Origin: Achromobacter pestifer
GTDB taxonomy: Bacteria; Pseudomonadota; Gammaproteobacteria; Burkholderiales; Burkholderiaceae_B
Reading direction: 5' to 3'
DNA: 64,000 bases
NCBI RefSeq assembly: GCF_013267355.1
Contig: NZ_CP053985.1
Location: 6,262,001 to 6,326,000 of the forward strand
The notes under the pieces are model-generated. The model was not told where the DNA came from. It saw only the letters and a program-made list of their open reading frames with translations, and ran no database searches. Positions within the stretch are counted from its first letter, which is position 1. Each line of letters starts with the position of its first letter. Both the position numbers and the translations under genes were made by a program. Below, in pieces: positions 33,542 through 44,262 of the stretch.

Positions 33542-34012
33542 ATGAAGTGGATCACAAGGGAACACCCAAAGATCGACCGTATCGCATGTCCGTGGCTGAT
33601 CAGCCGGCACATCGATAAAGACCCCGAGTTCCTGTTTGTCGAGGCCGACCGCGTCCTGAGCGAGGCCGACGCGACGGGAGCCATCCCCTACGACGTGCCG
33701 GGCGTAACGCTGACACATGTCGGGGAGAAATGCAGCTTCGACACTTTCCTTGACCAGTATGCGCTGCAGGATCCCAGCCTGAGAAGTTTGGCGGTGATTG
33801 TGCGCGGCGCCGACACCAACAGACTGGATCTTGCGCCGCAATGCGCTGGACTCCTGGCCGTGTCGCTGGGCTTGTCGCGGAACTTTCCGGACGACCAGGA
33901 AATGCTCAAGCATGGCTTGGTGGTCTATGACGCGCTCTACGCCTGGTGCCACGACGTTCGCGGCGAAACGCACGCGTGGAACTATCCCTCGCCAGGCAGG
34001 CTGATCGCCTAG
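33542..34012 (+). CDS. stand-alone ChrB C-terminal-domain protein
   Basis: 156 residues matching only the C-terminal ChrB domain: KIDRIACPWLISRHIDKDPEFLFVE, the PGVTLTHVGEKCSFDTFLD segment, and GETHAWNYPSPG at the end. It lacks the DNA-binding N-terminal part, so it is unlikely to be a repressor on its own. It carries Cys residues in IACPWL and EKCSFD that could take part in redox or metal chemistry. Its role in chromate resistance is unknown, although such proteins recur in chr operons. It is placed 9 bases after chrA and 33 bases before the SOD-rhodanese gene. Confidence 0.85.
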   Translation: MKWITREHPKIDRIACPWLISRHIDKDPEFLFVEADRVLSEADATGAIPYDVPGVTLTHVGEKCSFDTFLDQYALQDPSLRSLAVIVRGADTNRLDLAPQCAGLLAVSLGLSRNFPDDQEMLKHGLVVYDALYAWCHDVRGETHAWNYPSPGRLIA

Positions 34013-34045
34013 CGGTCGCTTCAGGCATCGACAGGGAGAATAATC

Positions 34046-34975
34046 ATGGATTTGACGCCCAAACCGCTGCCCGTGGATCCCGAGCAGGTTGCCGGGCTCG
34101 GCAGCAAGCTGATCAGCAGTCACTACGAAAACAACTATCTCGGCGCTTTGTCGCGCCTGAACACCATTAGACAGACCCTGGAGAGCAGGGATCGCGCGAG
34201 CACGCCAGGATTTGCGCTGGTCGGCGCCAAACGAGAGGAGTTGCTCGCGGCGAACTCGGTGTTCCTCCACGAAGCCTATTTTGACGCGCTGGGCGGCGAT
34301 GGATCGCTCCCGGCCGGAGGACTGTCGGTAGCGGTGGAACGCGATTTCGGTTCATTCGAAAACTGGCTTGCCGAGTTCACTTCGCTGGCGCGGGCCATGG
34401 GCGGCGGCTCGGGCTGGGCGATTCTGGCGTGGTCCGCGCGGGAAGCCAGACTGCTCAATCACTGGGCGGGAGATCACAGTCAATTGCTGGCAGGGACGTC
34501 CACGCTGCTCGCGCTTGATATGTATGAGCACGCATACCACATGGACTTCGGTGCGAAGGCATCCGCCTACATTGATGCCTTCATGGCGCAGATCCGATGG
34601 GATGCCGTCGCTTCGACGTATGTCCGCGCAATGGGCGCGGCCAGCGCGGAATTGGGCATCCAAGCGCGCGAGGCGGCCAATGAAAGTAGGGCAGTCATCC
34701 TGGATGTGCGACGCCGCCCGGCTTTCGACCTTGCGCGTGAACAGATTCCGGGATCGGCATGGCGGGATCCCGCCATGGCCCTGACTTGGCAGCATGAGCT
34801 GGAAAACGCCCGGACGGTGATGGTTTACTGCGTCAAAGGTCATGAAGTCAGCCAGAGCGTGGCGTTGGCCCTCAGGGCCAGGGGCATTGCCGCACGGTTC
34901 CTGATCGGGGGAATCGATGCCTGGAGGGAAGCGGGTCTGCCGCTGGCGCGGAAAGCGGAGGGAACATCCCATTGA
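34046..34975 (+). CDS. chrC: ChrC-type superoxide dismutase fused to a rhodanese domain
   Basis: 309 residues in two domains. Residues 1-200 are an Fe/Mn superoxide dismutase with all four metal ligands visible: His26, His75, Asp158 and His162 (ALDMYEHAYHMDFG). Residues about 212-305 are a rhodanese domain (ESRAVILDVRRRPAFD) whose active-site loop YCVKGHEVSQS carries Cys262. SOD (ChrC) and rhodanese (ChrE) are separate genes in Cupriavidus-type chr operons, so this is a natural fusion of both. It would remove superoxide formed during chromate reduction and possibly act on Cr-thiol adducts. It ends the operon. Confidence 0.87.
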   Translation: MDLTPKPLPVDPEQVAGLGSKLISSHYENNYLGALSRLNTIRQTLESRDRASTPGFALVGAKREELLAANSVFLHEAYFDALGGDGSLPAGGLSVAVERDFGSFENWLAEFTSLARAMGGGSGWAILAWSAREARLLNHWAGDHSQLLAGTSTLLALDMYEHAYHMDFGAKASAYIDAFMAQIRWDAVASTYVRAMGAASAELGIQAREAANESRAVILDVRRRPAFDLAREQIPGSAWRDPAMALTWQHELENARTVMVYCVKGHEVSQSVALALRARGIAARFLIGGIDAWREAGLPLARKAEGTSH

Positions 34976-35124
34976 CGCACGAGTCTGCGGGAGCCGGAAG
35001 TTTGCTCAATTGGACGGCTATGTCGCGGGATGATTTTTACGCCCATACGTTACTTTACATAATATACATTATGCGTATATTGCCGCAGGGTAAACGATTG
35101 CTTGCATCACTGGATCCAAATAAC

Positions 35125-35143
35125 AATAATGGGAATCATTATT
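35125..35143. promoter_or_regulatory. Fur box before sigma gene 3
   Basis: AATAATG and CATTATT form a perfect dyad around GGAAT, and the whole 19-base site agrees closely with the classical Fur consensus. It lies 54-72 bases upstream of the ECF sigma start, where it would block transcription under iron-replete conditions. Confidence 0.8.
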
Positions 35144-35196
35144 GAATATGCCCGTGAGTAAGCCTCTACCACGGACGCCGTTTTTTCCCCATTCCG

Positions 35197-35811
35197 ATGT
35201 CCGCATCCTCCCCAATTCGTTCCGTCAAACGGGCCGGCGCCACCACGACGGTACGCGAATTCGTCGACGAGTTGCTTGGCCACTACCGCGACCTGCAGCG
35301 GCATCTCAACTATCAATTGCGCAATCCGGACGACGCCGCCGACATTGCCCAGGCGAGCTTCGAGCGCGTTTACGCCAATGGCTTGGACCAGGCCCGCAAG
35401 AACGGCCCTGGGATCGAGTCATTGCGCGGCCTGCTGTTCCGCGTCGCGCACAATCTCTGCATCGATGAGGCGCGCCGCCGCAAGGTCGCGCAGAACTGGC
35501 TGACCCTGCACGGGCCGCTGGAAGCCGAGGCGATGGCCCCGTCCGCCGAGCAAGTGGTGTCGCAACGCCAGATGGTCGAGCGCGTGGCGGCGGTGCTGGC
35601 GTCCCTGCCCGCGCGGCGGATGCAGGTCTTTCTGCTGTTCCGCGCCTACGGCCACAGCCGCGCCGAAATCGCACAAAAATTGGGGATCACGGAAGCGGCG
35701 GTTGCCAAGCATCTGGTGCGCGCAACCCTGGATTGTTCGCACGCTTTGCGCAATCTGTACCTGGACTCTAAGGCCGGCCCCGACGGCCTGGTCACGGGCG
35801 GCAGTGACTGA
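35197..35811 (+). CDS. fecI-like: FecI-type ECF sigma factor (cassette 3)
   Basis: 204-residue ECF sigma. After a poorly conserved 20-residue leader come region 2 segments (LNYQLRNPDDAADIAQASFERVYANGL; SLRGLLFRVAHNLCIDEARRR). The region 4 helix-turn-helix is AYGHSRAEIAQKLGITEAAVAKHLVRA. A strong Fur box sits upstream, so it should be made in iron-starved cells and activated through the adjacent FecR and receptor. The fecR-like gene begins 5 bases after its stop if the ATG is used (or overlaps it if GTG 35804 is used), so they are co-transcribed. Confidence 0.9.
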   Translation: MSASSPIRSVKRAGATTTVREFVDELLGHYRDLQRHLNYQLRNPDDAADIAQASFERVYANGLDQARKNGPGIESLRGLLFRVAHNLCIDEARRRKVAQNWLTLHGPLEAEAMAPSAEQVVSQRQMVERVAAVLASLPARRMQVFLLFRAYGHSRAEIAQKLGITEAAVAKHLVRATLDCSHALRNLYLDSKAGPDGLVTGGSD

Positions 35812-35815
35812 CATC

Positions 35816-36835
35816 ATGCAGCAGATACCCGACGAGGCGCTCATCGACCAGGCCTTGAGCCTGATTGCTACCGCGGAAGTCGCCACCGAGCGCGCCGCGC
35901 GCCAGGCTGCGTCGCGGCTGACCGCCTGGCGCACCCGTACGCCCCAACACGAAGCCGCTTATGTCGAAGCCTTCCGGCGCTGGCAACTGCTCGCCATCGT
36001 GGCGCCGGACATGCGCGCGCAGTTCGACCAGGAAGACATTGTTGTTGCGGCGGATCGCAGGCTCTCGCGGCGTGCGCTGCTGGGCTGGACTGCCGCAGGC
36101 GCCTGTACGGCCTTGCTCGGCGCGGGCTGGTATTGGCGGCAGCCCTTGTACCAGGCATCCTACGAAACCGGATCCCGCCAATTGTCGCAGGCGCAAGTGC
36201 CCGATCAGCCCGAGGGTGGCGCCCTGGCGACCCGGATAGACCTGGGTCCGAGTACACGCCTGGCAGTCAGTCTCTACCGGCACGAACGCCTGGTGGAACT
36301 CACCCATGGCGAAGCGCTGTTCACGGTGGTCCGCGACGCCAGCCGCCCATTCCGTGTCCGCACCCGCGGCGGCGAAGTGGAGGTCGTGGGCACGGTGTTC
36401 AGTGTCAGCGACCGTGGCGGCGCGGTCTCCGTCGCCGTGGAAGAAGGCCATGTGCGCTTCCGCCCTGCTCCGCGCGACGCCCGTTGGTACACCTTGGCGC
36501 GCGGCGGCCCTGCCCTGGATCTGCACGCCAATACCGCCGTCAGTTGGCGCAATGGCGAAGTCGATCCCGTCCGGCGCATCGATCCGGACAGCATCGCCGC
36601 CTGGCGCAAGGGTTGGCTGTGGTTCGACAACCAGCGCCTGGATGAAGCCCTGCCTGCCATCAACGCCTTCCGCGCGCGGCCGCTCAGGACGTCCGACCCG
36701 AAGGTCGACGCCCTGCGCTTGACCGGACGATTTCGCGGCGCCGACGCCGACAATGCGGCAAATCTGCTTGAAGCGATACTCCCGGTGCGCGCCGAATCGC
36801 AGCCGAACGGCGATGTCGTACTGCGGCTGCGCTGA
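35816..36835 (+). CDS. fecR-like: FecR-type regulator (cassette 3)
   Basis: 339 residues from ATG 35816 (MQQIPDEALIDQALSL); GTG 35804, inside the sigma gene, is the alternative. The N-terminal cytoplasmic part with RLTAWRTRTPQHEAAYVEAFRRWQ is followed by a membrane helix near residues 85-108 (RRALLGWTAAGACTALLGAGWYW). The periplasmic FecR domain contains LTHGEALFTVVRDASRPF and VVGTVFSVSD. It transmits receptor status to the sigma factor encoded just upstream. The receptor follows after 98 bases, and a sigma-dependent promoter is expected there. Confidence 0.88.
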   Translation: MQQIPDEALIDQALSLIATAEVATERAARQAASRLTAWRTRTPQHEAAYVEAFRRWQLLAIVAPDMRAQFDQEDIVVAADRRLSRRALLGWTAAGACTALLGAGWYWRQPLYQASYETGSRQLSQAQVPDQPEGGALATRIDLGPSTRLAVSLYRHERLVELTHGEALFTVVRDASRPFRVRTRGGEVEVVGTVFSVSDRGGAVSVAVEEGHVRFRPAPRDARWYTLARGGPALDLHANTAVSWRNGEVDPVRRIDPDSIAAWRKGWLWFDNQRLDEALPAINAFRARPLRTSDPKVDALRLTGRFRGADADNAANLLEAILPVRAESQPNGDVVLRLR

Positions 36836-36933
36836 TTTCTTTCTACCAAGTGTCTCCGTTTTTGCGCCCCATCCGTCTTCTGTATCGATAGGGCTGCCAC
36901 TGGGCGGCGTTTTTTTCGACAGACGGAGTTGAA

Positions 36934-39369
36934 ATGCACCAATCCGGTATTTGCCGGCCCTTCCTGGGCCGTTCCGCGCTAAGCCTGGCGCTATCGGGCG
37001 TTCTGGGCCTGCCGCTGGCCGCCATGCCCGCACTGGCCCAGGCTCAGGCACAGTCGGAACAGCTCTATGCCATAGACCTGCCTGCGCAGCCGCTGAACAC
37101 GGCGCTCACCACGCTGTCGCGTCAGACCAGCACGCCCATCATGGCCGGCGGCGCGCACATTGCCGCACACCAGGCGCCCGCCGTATCTGGCCGCATGACA
37201 GTGCGGGAAGCGTTGTCACGGCTGCTGCAGGGCTCCGGATTGTCCAGCACGGCCACTCCTGGCGGCGGATACGCGGTAATGGGCGCGGCGCAGGCCCCGG
37301 CGGTGACCACGCTGGCGCCGGTGCTGGTGACGGGGAATTCGCAGTTGCCCGAGCCCTACGCCGGCGGCCAGCTTGCCCGGGGCGGACGCGTCGGCATCCT
37401 GGGCGAGCGCGACGTCATGGACACGCCGTTCAATATTGCCAGCTACACCTCGGAACTGATCCAGAACCAGCAGGCCAACTCCATCGCCGACGTACTGGCG
37501 AACGACGCTTCGGTGCGCACGGTCAACGACGGCCAGGGCTCGGTCGCTGGAACCGGTGACGAATTCCAGATCCGCGGCTTTCCCGTGCGCAACCAGGATG
37601 TGTCCTTCAACGGTTTGTACGGCATGCTGCCATTGCGCAGCATCTCGATGGACGGCGTCGAGCGCGTCGAAGTGCTCAAGGGCCCCACCGCCCTCCTGAA
37701 CGGCATGAGCCCCCGGGGAAGTGTGGGCGGCGGCATCAATGTGGTCCCCAAGCGCGCCGGCGACGATCCGTTGACCCGGCTGACGGCAACCTATCAGTCC
37801 GACTCCCGGTTTGGCGGCATGGTGGACATCGGACGCCGCTTCGGTGAGAGCAAGGAATTCGGCATCCGCTTCAATGGTTCGTACCGCGACGGCGATACCG
37901 CTGTGCAGAATCAATCCAACCAGCTGGGCGTGGCGGTGGTCGGCCTGGACTATCGTGGCGAGCGGCTGCGCGTGTCACTGGACGCCGGCCACCAGACCAA
38001 CAACATCGACGCGCCGGGCGATTCGGGTGTGTTGATTTTCGGCGACAGCCTGCCCGTGCCGCGCGCGCCCGATGCCGCCAAGGGCTATTCCCCGGACTGG
38101 GGCTATGCCAGGTCGCGCGACAACTACGGCGTGCTGCGCGCCGAATATGACCTCACCCCGCACCTGACCTTGTTCGGCGGCGTAGGCTACCGCCGCAGCA
38201 ACAACCGCTACCTGTACGCGGATCCGATAGTGGTCGGGCAGAACGGCGAACTCCTGATGCGGCCGTACTATTGGCCCAGCTACGAACAGAACGTCTCCAC
38301 GGTCTGGGGCGCGCGCGGCAACTTCAGTACCGGTCCGGTAAAGCACGAAGTCAGCCTGAGCTATTCCACCTTCGAGCAGCGCGCCGGCTATTACGACTAC
38401 TACATCTTCGGCCTGTCGCCATCCAATCTGTACGATCCCGCCGACATCCCCAAACCGTCGATCGACGGACTATCCAGCTCGCCGCCACGCACGTCCCTTC
38501 TGAAGCTGCCCACCGTCGCGCTGGCTGACACACTCTCATTTGCCGATGACCGCATCCAATTCACTGCGGGGTTGCGCTACCAGACGGTGAAGGCGACGAA
38601 TTACAGCTACACCACCGGCCGGGAGACCTCCAGTTACGACAAATCGGCCGTCACGCCGGCCTTCGGCCTGATCGTCAAGCCATGGACCGATGTTTCGCTG
38701 TACGCCAACTATATAGAAGGCCTGACCGCAGGCCCCATCGCTCCGGCAGGCACCTCGAACGCGGGCGAGATCTTCGCGCCCATCAAGACCAAGCAGATCG
38801 AGGCTGGAGTAAAGGTCGATTTCGGCTCGGTTACGACCACCCTCGGCCTGTTCCAGATCAAGCAGCCTTCCGGCTTGACGACCGTCAATGACGGCGTGAC
38901 CCGCTACGACATGAGTGGCGAACAGCGCAACCGCGGCGTGGAGTTCAATGCCTACGGCGAATTGGCGCGCGGCGTGCGCCTGCTGGGCGGCATCACCTAC
39001 ATCCAGCCCACGATGATCCGCACCGCCAAACCTGACACAGATGGCAATAGCGCCGTCGGCGTGCCGCGCTGGATGGCCAATATCGGCATGGAGTGGGACC
39101 CGTCGTTTGCGCCTGGGCTTACCTTGAGCGCGCGCGCACTATCGACCAGTTGGCAGTACCAGAACCTGGAAAACAGCCGCCGTATCCCGGGGTGGACACG
39201 CTGGGACCTGGGTGTACGCTACGCCACCCGGGCATTCGACCACCCCGTCACGCTGCGCGCAACGGTCAACAACGTGTTCGGCAAGGACTACTGGTCGTCG
39301 GCCTCCGAAGGATATCTGCGCCTGGGTTCGCCGCGATCCGTGCTGCTGTCGGCATCGATCGATTTCTAG
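36934..39369 (+). CDS. TonB-dependent siderophore receptor with STN domain (cassette 3)
   Basis: 811-residue outer-membrane receptor. The signal peptide ends near ALAQAQAQS. The STN domain (YAIDLPAQPLNTALTTLSRQTS) spans about residues 45-115. The plug carries DVMDTPFNIASYTSELIQNQQA and VEVLKGPTALLNGMSPRGSVGGG. The barrel ends LRLGSPRSVLLSASIDF with C-terminal Phe. The plug type differs from receptors 1 and 2, so a different siderophore is likely; I cannot name it. It is controlled by the sigma/FecR pair directly upstream. A GC-rich hairpin follows in the 69-base gap before the convergent FAD oxidoreductase gene. Confidence 0.88.
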   Translation: MHQSGICRPFLGRSALSLALSGVLGLPLAAMPALAQAQAQSEQLYAIDLPAQPLNTALTTLSRQTSTPIMAGGAHIAAHQAPAVSGRMTVREALSRLLQGSGLSSTATPGGGYAVMGAAQAPAVTTLAPVLVTGNSQLPEPYAGGQLARGGRVGILGERDVMDTPFNIASYTSELIQNQQANSIADVLANDASVRTVNDGQGSVAGTGDEFQIRGFPVRNQDVSFNGLYGMLPLRSISMDGVERVEVLKGPTALLNGMSPRGSVGGGINVVPKRAGDDPLTRLTATYQSDSRFGGMVDIGRRFGESKEFGIRFNGSYRDGDTAVQNQSNQLGVAVVGLDYRGERLRVSLDAGHQTNNIDAPGDSGVLIFGDSLPVPRAPDAAKGYSPDWGYARSRDNYGVLRAEYDLTPHLTLFGGVGYRRSNNRYLYADPIVVGQNGELLMRPYYWPSYEQNVSTVWGARGNFSTGPVKHEVSLSYSTFEQRAGYYDYYIFGLSPSNLYDPADIPKPSIDGLSSSPPRTSLLKLPTVALADTLSFADDRIQFTAGLRYQTVKATNYSYTTGRETSSYDKSAVTPAFGLIVKPWTDVSLYANYIEGLTAGPIAPAGTSNAGEIFAPIKTKQIEAGVKVDFGSVTTTLGLFQIKQPSGLTTVNDGVTRYDMSGEQRNRGVEFNAYGELARGVRLLGGITYIQPTMIRTAKPDTDGNSAVGVPRWMANIGMEWDPSFAPGLTLSARALSTSWQYQNLENSRRIPGWTRWDLGVRYATRAFDHPVTLRATVNNVFGKDYWSSASEGYLRLGSPRSVLLSASIDF

Positions 39370-39383
39370 GACGTCTGCCAGCC

Positions 39384-39426
39384 CACGAGCAGGGCCTGCC
39401 GCCAACTGCTGCGCGGCCTGCTCGTG
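39384..39426. terminator. bidirectional hairpin between convergent genes
   Basis: Perfect 10-base arms CACGAGCAGG and CCTGCTCGTG with a 23-base loop lie between the receptor stop and the oppositely oriented FAD oxidoreductase stop. No U-run follows, so it is a candidate rather than a classical intrinsic terminator. Confidence 0.4.
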
Positions 39427-39438
39427 TGCGCGCGCCTC

Positions 39439-40769
39439 TCAGCCTAGCGGGTCGAGTATCGCCCCTTCCGCCCGCAACGCAGCCTGCAGCCCCCGGACCG
39501 CCACCGACCGGCTGTCGCACCCTGCAGCCAGCGCCATGGCCGCGGCGATTCCCGCCGCTTCGCCCATGGCCATGGACGGCGCCGATACCCGGATCGATGC
39601 TTGCGCCTCATGCGTGGACGATACGCAGCGCCCGGCCACCAGCACGTTGCGTAGGCCTGCCGGCGTCAGGCAGCGATATGGGATCCGGCAATACTCGCCG
39701 GGTTCCAGGAATTTCCACACGGTTTTCAGCCCCTGGGCATGGACTTCGACGGGCCAGGCGTTGCAGGCGATGCCGTCCTCGGGCTTCGCGGCGCCCAGGA
39801 CTTCTTCCGCCGTCAGCACGTGGTCTCCTTCGATCAGCCGGGTTTCCCGGATGCCGATCTGCGCGCCGATATCGATGATGCGCGCCCGCGCAAAGCCAGG
39901 CATGTGCTCGCGCAGCACGGATTCGTACAGATAGGCCTGGCGGCGCCCTTCTCTTTCCGCCTCGGACAGCTGCATCGGATCGGTCAGGTCGAATGGCTCG
40001 CCGTCGCTGCGCGCGACGCGGGTCGCATTCAGGTGCACCACGCCTTCGATCGGGTTCGGGTAGAGCGCGACCATGGTACGGGGCAACGGCGTTCCGGCCT
40101 CGACGATCGCGGCCATGCGTGCGCTGACGTCATCCCGGCTCAGCTTGCCGAACGTTTCCACGTCCACGGGCGCCATGCGGAACATGCTGGAGCCAAACTG
40201 CGTGATCCCGCCCGAGCCCAGCTCGAACGGCGCGCCCGCGCGCGCGGCGATGTCGCCGTCTCCGGTGCAGTCGATCACCATGCGCGGCCGCACGGCATGG
40301 CGTCCGCCCTTGTTTTCCACAAAGACGGTGGCGACCCGGCCGTCTTCGGCCGCGACGTCGGCCACCCAGGAGTGGAACATGACTTCCACGCCGTAGGCCG
40401 CCATCATCTCGTCGGCCACCAGGCGCACGCTGGTGGGATCGTAGGGCAGCGACGCGACCTGGGACCAGCGCCGTGGATCCGTCACGGCGTCGCGCTTCTT
40501 CAGCCGGTCCACCAGTTGGCCGAACAGGCCGTCGACGACCGGAATCAGGTCATCGGGGGTGACCGCCCAGACGCCGCAAAAGCCTCCCAGCGTGACCGCC
40601 GACACCGTGCCGCCGAGAAAGCCCCAGCGCTCCAGCAGCAGCACTTTGGCCCCCGCCCGGGCCGCGGCGGCCGCGGCGGCGATGCCGGCCACGCCGCCTC
40701 CCGCCACCAGCACGTCGGGCTCTCCCAGCACTGGAGTCTCGCGCGCCGGTTCCCTGACAGTCTTTGCGT

Positions 40770-40773
<4 letters not shown>
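39439..40773 (-). CDS. FAD-dependent oxidoreductase (FAD_oxidored family)
   Basis: 444 residues with an N-terminal dinucleotide-binding GGGVAGIAAAAAAARAGAKVLLLE (about 25-48). The FLGGTVSAVTLGGFCGVW segment is typical of the FAD_oxidored group. VIDCTGDGDIAARAGAP and a C-terminal AGRCVSSTHEAQASIRVSAPSMAMGEAAGIAA flavin motif follow. Such proteins are flavoenzymes of unclear substrate in sugar or carboxylate catabolic clusters. It is the last gene of the operon, overlapping the ATPase gene by ATGA. It may oxidise a hydroxy- or polyol-type intermediate; this is a guess. Confidence 0.82.
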
Positions 40774-41937
<1,164 letters not shown>

Positions 41938-41960
<23 letters not shown>

Positions 41961-43413
41961 TTTTCACCTGCGTGTCGTCCAACATTGCCAACATTCCGCG
42001 TTCCTTCCCGATGCCGCTTTCCTTGTACCCGCCAAAGGGCGCATCGACGGCCGCCTTGGCGCCATGGTTGACGCACACCGTGCCGGCCTGGATCTTGCGC
42101 ACCATGCGCATGGAACGCGCCGCGTCGCGCGTGAAGACGGCGGCCGCCAGGCCGAACGGCGAGTCGTTGGCGATCCGCACCGCGTCGTCCTCGGTGTCGA
42201 AGGTCATGACGGTCTGCACCGGGCCGAAGATTTCCTCGCGCGCCACGCGCATCGAGTTGTCCGCGTCCAGGAACAGGACGGGGTCGATGTAGTAGCCCTT
42301 GCTCAGCTCTGGCCGGCTGGCGAGGTCCACGCCGCGTACCGTCCGCACGCCCTCCTCGCCCGCCACCTGCAGATAGGCCTGGATGCGCTTGATCTGCGTG
42401 GCGTTGACGATGGGTCCCATTTCCGTGGCCTCGTCGGCGGGCCGGCCGATCCGCACCTGGGCCATCCGCTTGCCCAGCTTCTCGACGAACTCGTCGTGCA
42501 CCCGCCGCTCGACCACCAGCCGCGTGCACGCCGCGCACACCTGCCCGGTATTGCGCGTCATGTCGTTGTAGGCAGTGGTCACGGCAGCGTCGATGTCGCT
42601 GTCGGCAAAGACGATCAAGGGCGACTTGCCGCCCAGTTCCAGCGTCAGCCGCTTGATGGAATCCGCCGCCGCGCGGAAGATCTTGCGGCCCGTCACGGTG
42701 CCGCCGGTAAACGAAATCTTCGCCACGCCCGGATGGCGCGCCAGCGCGTCGCCCGCCTCTTCTCCGGTGCCGTGCACGATGTTGACGACGCCCGGCGGAA
42801 TGCCCGCCTCCAGGACGGCCAGGCCCAGCTCCGTGGTGGACAGCGGCGTCACTTCCGAGGGCTTGATCACCACCGTGTTGCCCGCCGCCAGCGCTGGCGC
42901 CAGTTTCAGGACCGCCAGGCTGACGGGATAATTCCAGGGCACGATCAGCCCGCATACGCCCAGCGGTTCGCGCAAGGTGAAGTCCATGATGGTGGGGTCG
43001 GAAACATTGATCGTCTCCCCGCCCATGCCCAGCAGCACGCCGGCGTAGTACTCCAGCGTGGGTGCCAGCCCCGCCATCGAGGCGCGCGATTGCTTGATGG
43101 GCTTGCCCACGTCCAGCATTTCGATCTGCGCGAGCATCTCGGCCCTGTCGTTCAGCGCCACCGCTAGCCGCAACAGCGCCTTGCTGCGCTCCTTGGGCGT
43201 CATCCGGCCCCACGGCCCCTCGAAGGTCAGGCGCGCCGCCTGCACCGCGCGATCCACATCCTCGGCCCCGGCCTGCGCCACCTGCGCCAGGATTTCTCCG
43301 TTGTCCGGATTGATGCTGGCGAAGGTCGCTCCGGACGCCGCGGGCACTTCCTGGCCCCCGATCAGCAGGGGGTACGGCGTCTGGCGCAAGGTTTTCGGCA
43401 ATGCCTGATCCAT
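41938..43413 (-). CDS. NAD(P)-dependent aldehyde dehydrogenase (operon at 39-49 kb)
   Basis: 491 residues of the classical aldehyde dehydrogenase superfamily. The cofactor-binding segment IVPWNYPVSLAVLKLAPALAAGNTVVIKPSE, the general base Glu in LELGGKSPLIVF and the catalytic Cys in TGQVCAACTRL are visible. FTRDAARSMRMVRKIQAGTVCVNHG near the end is typical of the betaine-aldehyde/lactaldehyde-type group. It should oxidise an aldehyde made by the Fe-alcohol dehydrogenase of the same operon. It lies between the permease (15-base gap) and ATPase genes, showing that transport and metabolism are co-ordinated. Substrate unknown. Confidence 0.92.
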
Positions 43414-43428
43414 TTTTGTCTCCTATTG

Positions 43429-44262
43429 CTAGCCCTTGACCGATCCGGAGGTCAGGCCGCTGATGAAATAGCGTTGAAAGAACAGGTACAGGAAAATGAT
43501 GGGAATCGTGGTGATGGTTCCCATGGCCATCATCTGGCCGTCCGTGACCGAGTAGTCGGCCGCCAGCAGGCCGACGGCCAGCGGCAGCGTGCGCATGCTG
43601 TCCGAGTTGATGATGATCAAGCCGAACAGATAGTCGTCCCAGGCCAGGATGAAACAGAACAGGAATGTCGCCACGATGCCTGGCAGGGCCACCGGCAGGA
43701 CCACCCGCCACAAGGCGCCAATGCGGCTGGCGCCGTCCACGATGGCGGCCTCTTCGATTTCCGGAGGCACTTGCGCGAAATACCCTTTGAGGACCCAGAC
43801 CGAGAACGGCACGGCGTAGGTCGCCACGGCCAGGATCAGCCCCAGCCTCGTGTCCAGCAGGCTGAGCTTGCTGAGCAGCAGATAGAACGGCAAGGCCAGC
43901 AGGATGACCGGCACCAGGTAAATCACCAGAACGAAGGCGCCCAACACCTGTTTGCCCTTGAACTCGAAGCGCGACAAGGCGTAGCCGCCCAGTATGGCCA
44001 CCACGGTGCTGAAGACCGCCGTGGCGGTCGAGACAATCAGGCTGTTCAGGAAGTAGACGCTGAAGTTCTTTTCCAGCCAGGCTCCGCGCAGATGCGACCA
44101 GTCGATCGTGGCGGGTATCCATGACGCCTGCGGCGAGTAGATTTCCGCGGTGGGCTTGATCGCCGTCAGCACCATCCACACGATGGGAAACAGCACCGCG
44201 AACGTGGTCGCGATCACGGTGGCATAGGCGAAGAGCACGCCCGGGGTCGGCTTCCTAAGCAT
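43429..44262 (-). CDS. sugar-type ABC permease, MalG-like
   Basis: 277 residues with six hydrophobic helices. The cytoplasmic EAA loop (IEEAAIVDGASRIGALWRVVLPVALPGI) contacts the ATPase. The N-terminal YATVIATTFAVLFPIVWMVLTAIKPTAEI and the ending YFISGLTSGSVKG are characteristic of MalG/UgpE-type CUT1 permeases. It partners the MalF-like permease, whose 3' end it overlaps by 8 bases, and precedes the aldehyde dehydrogenase by 15. The transported substrate is not deducible from sequence. Confidence 0.92.
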   Translation of the reverse strand: MLRKPTPGVLFAYATVIATTFAVLFPIVWMVLTAIKPTAEIYSPQASWIPATIDWSHLRGAWLEKNFSVYFLNSLIVSTATAVFSTVVAILGGYALSRFEFKGKQVLGAFVLVIYLVPVILLALPFYLLLSKLSLLDTRLGLILAVATYAVPFSVWVLKGYFAQVPPEIEEAAIVDGASRIGALWRVVLPVALPGIVATFLFCFILAWDDYLFGLIIINSDSMRTLPLAVGLLAADYSVTDGQMMAMGTITTIPIIFLYLFFQRYFISGLTSGSVKG

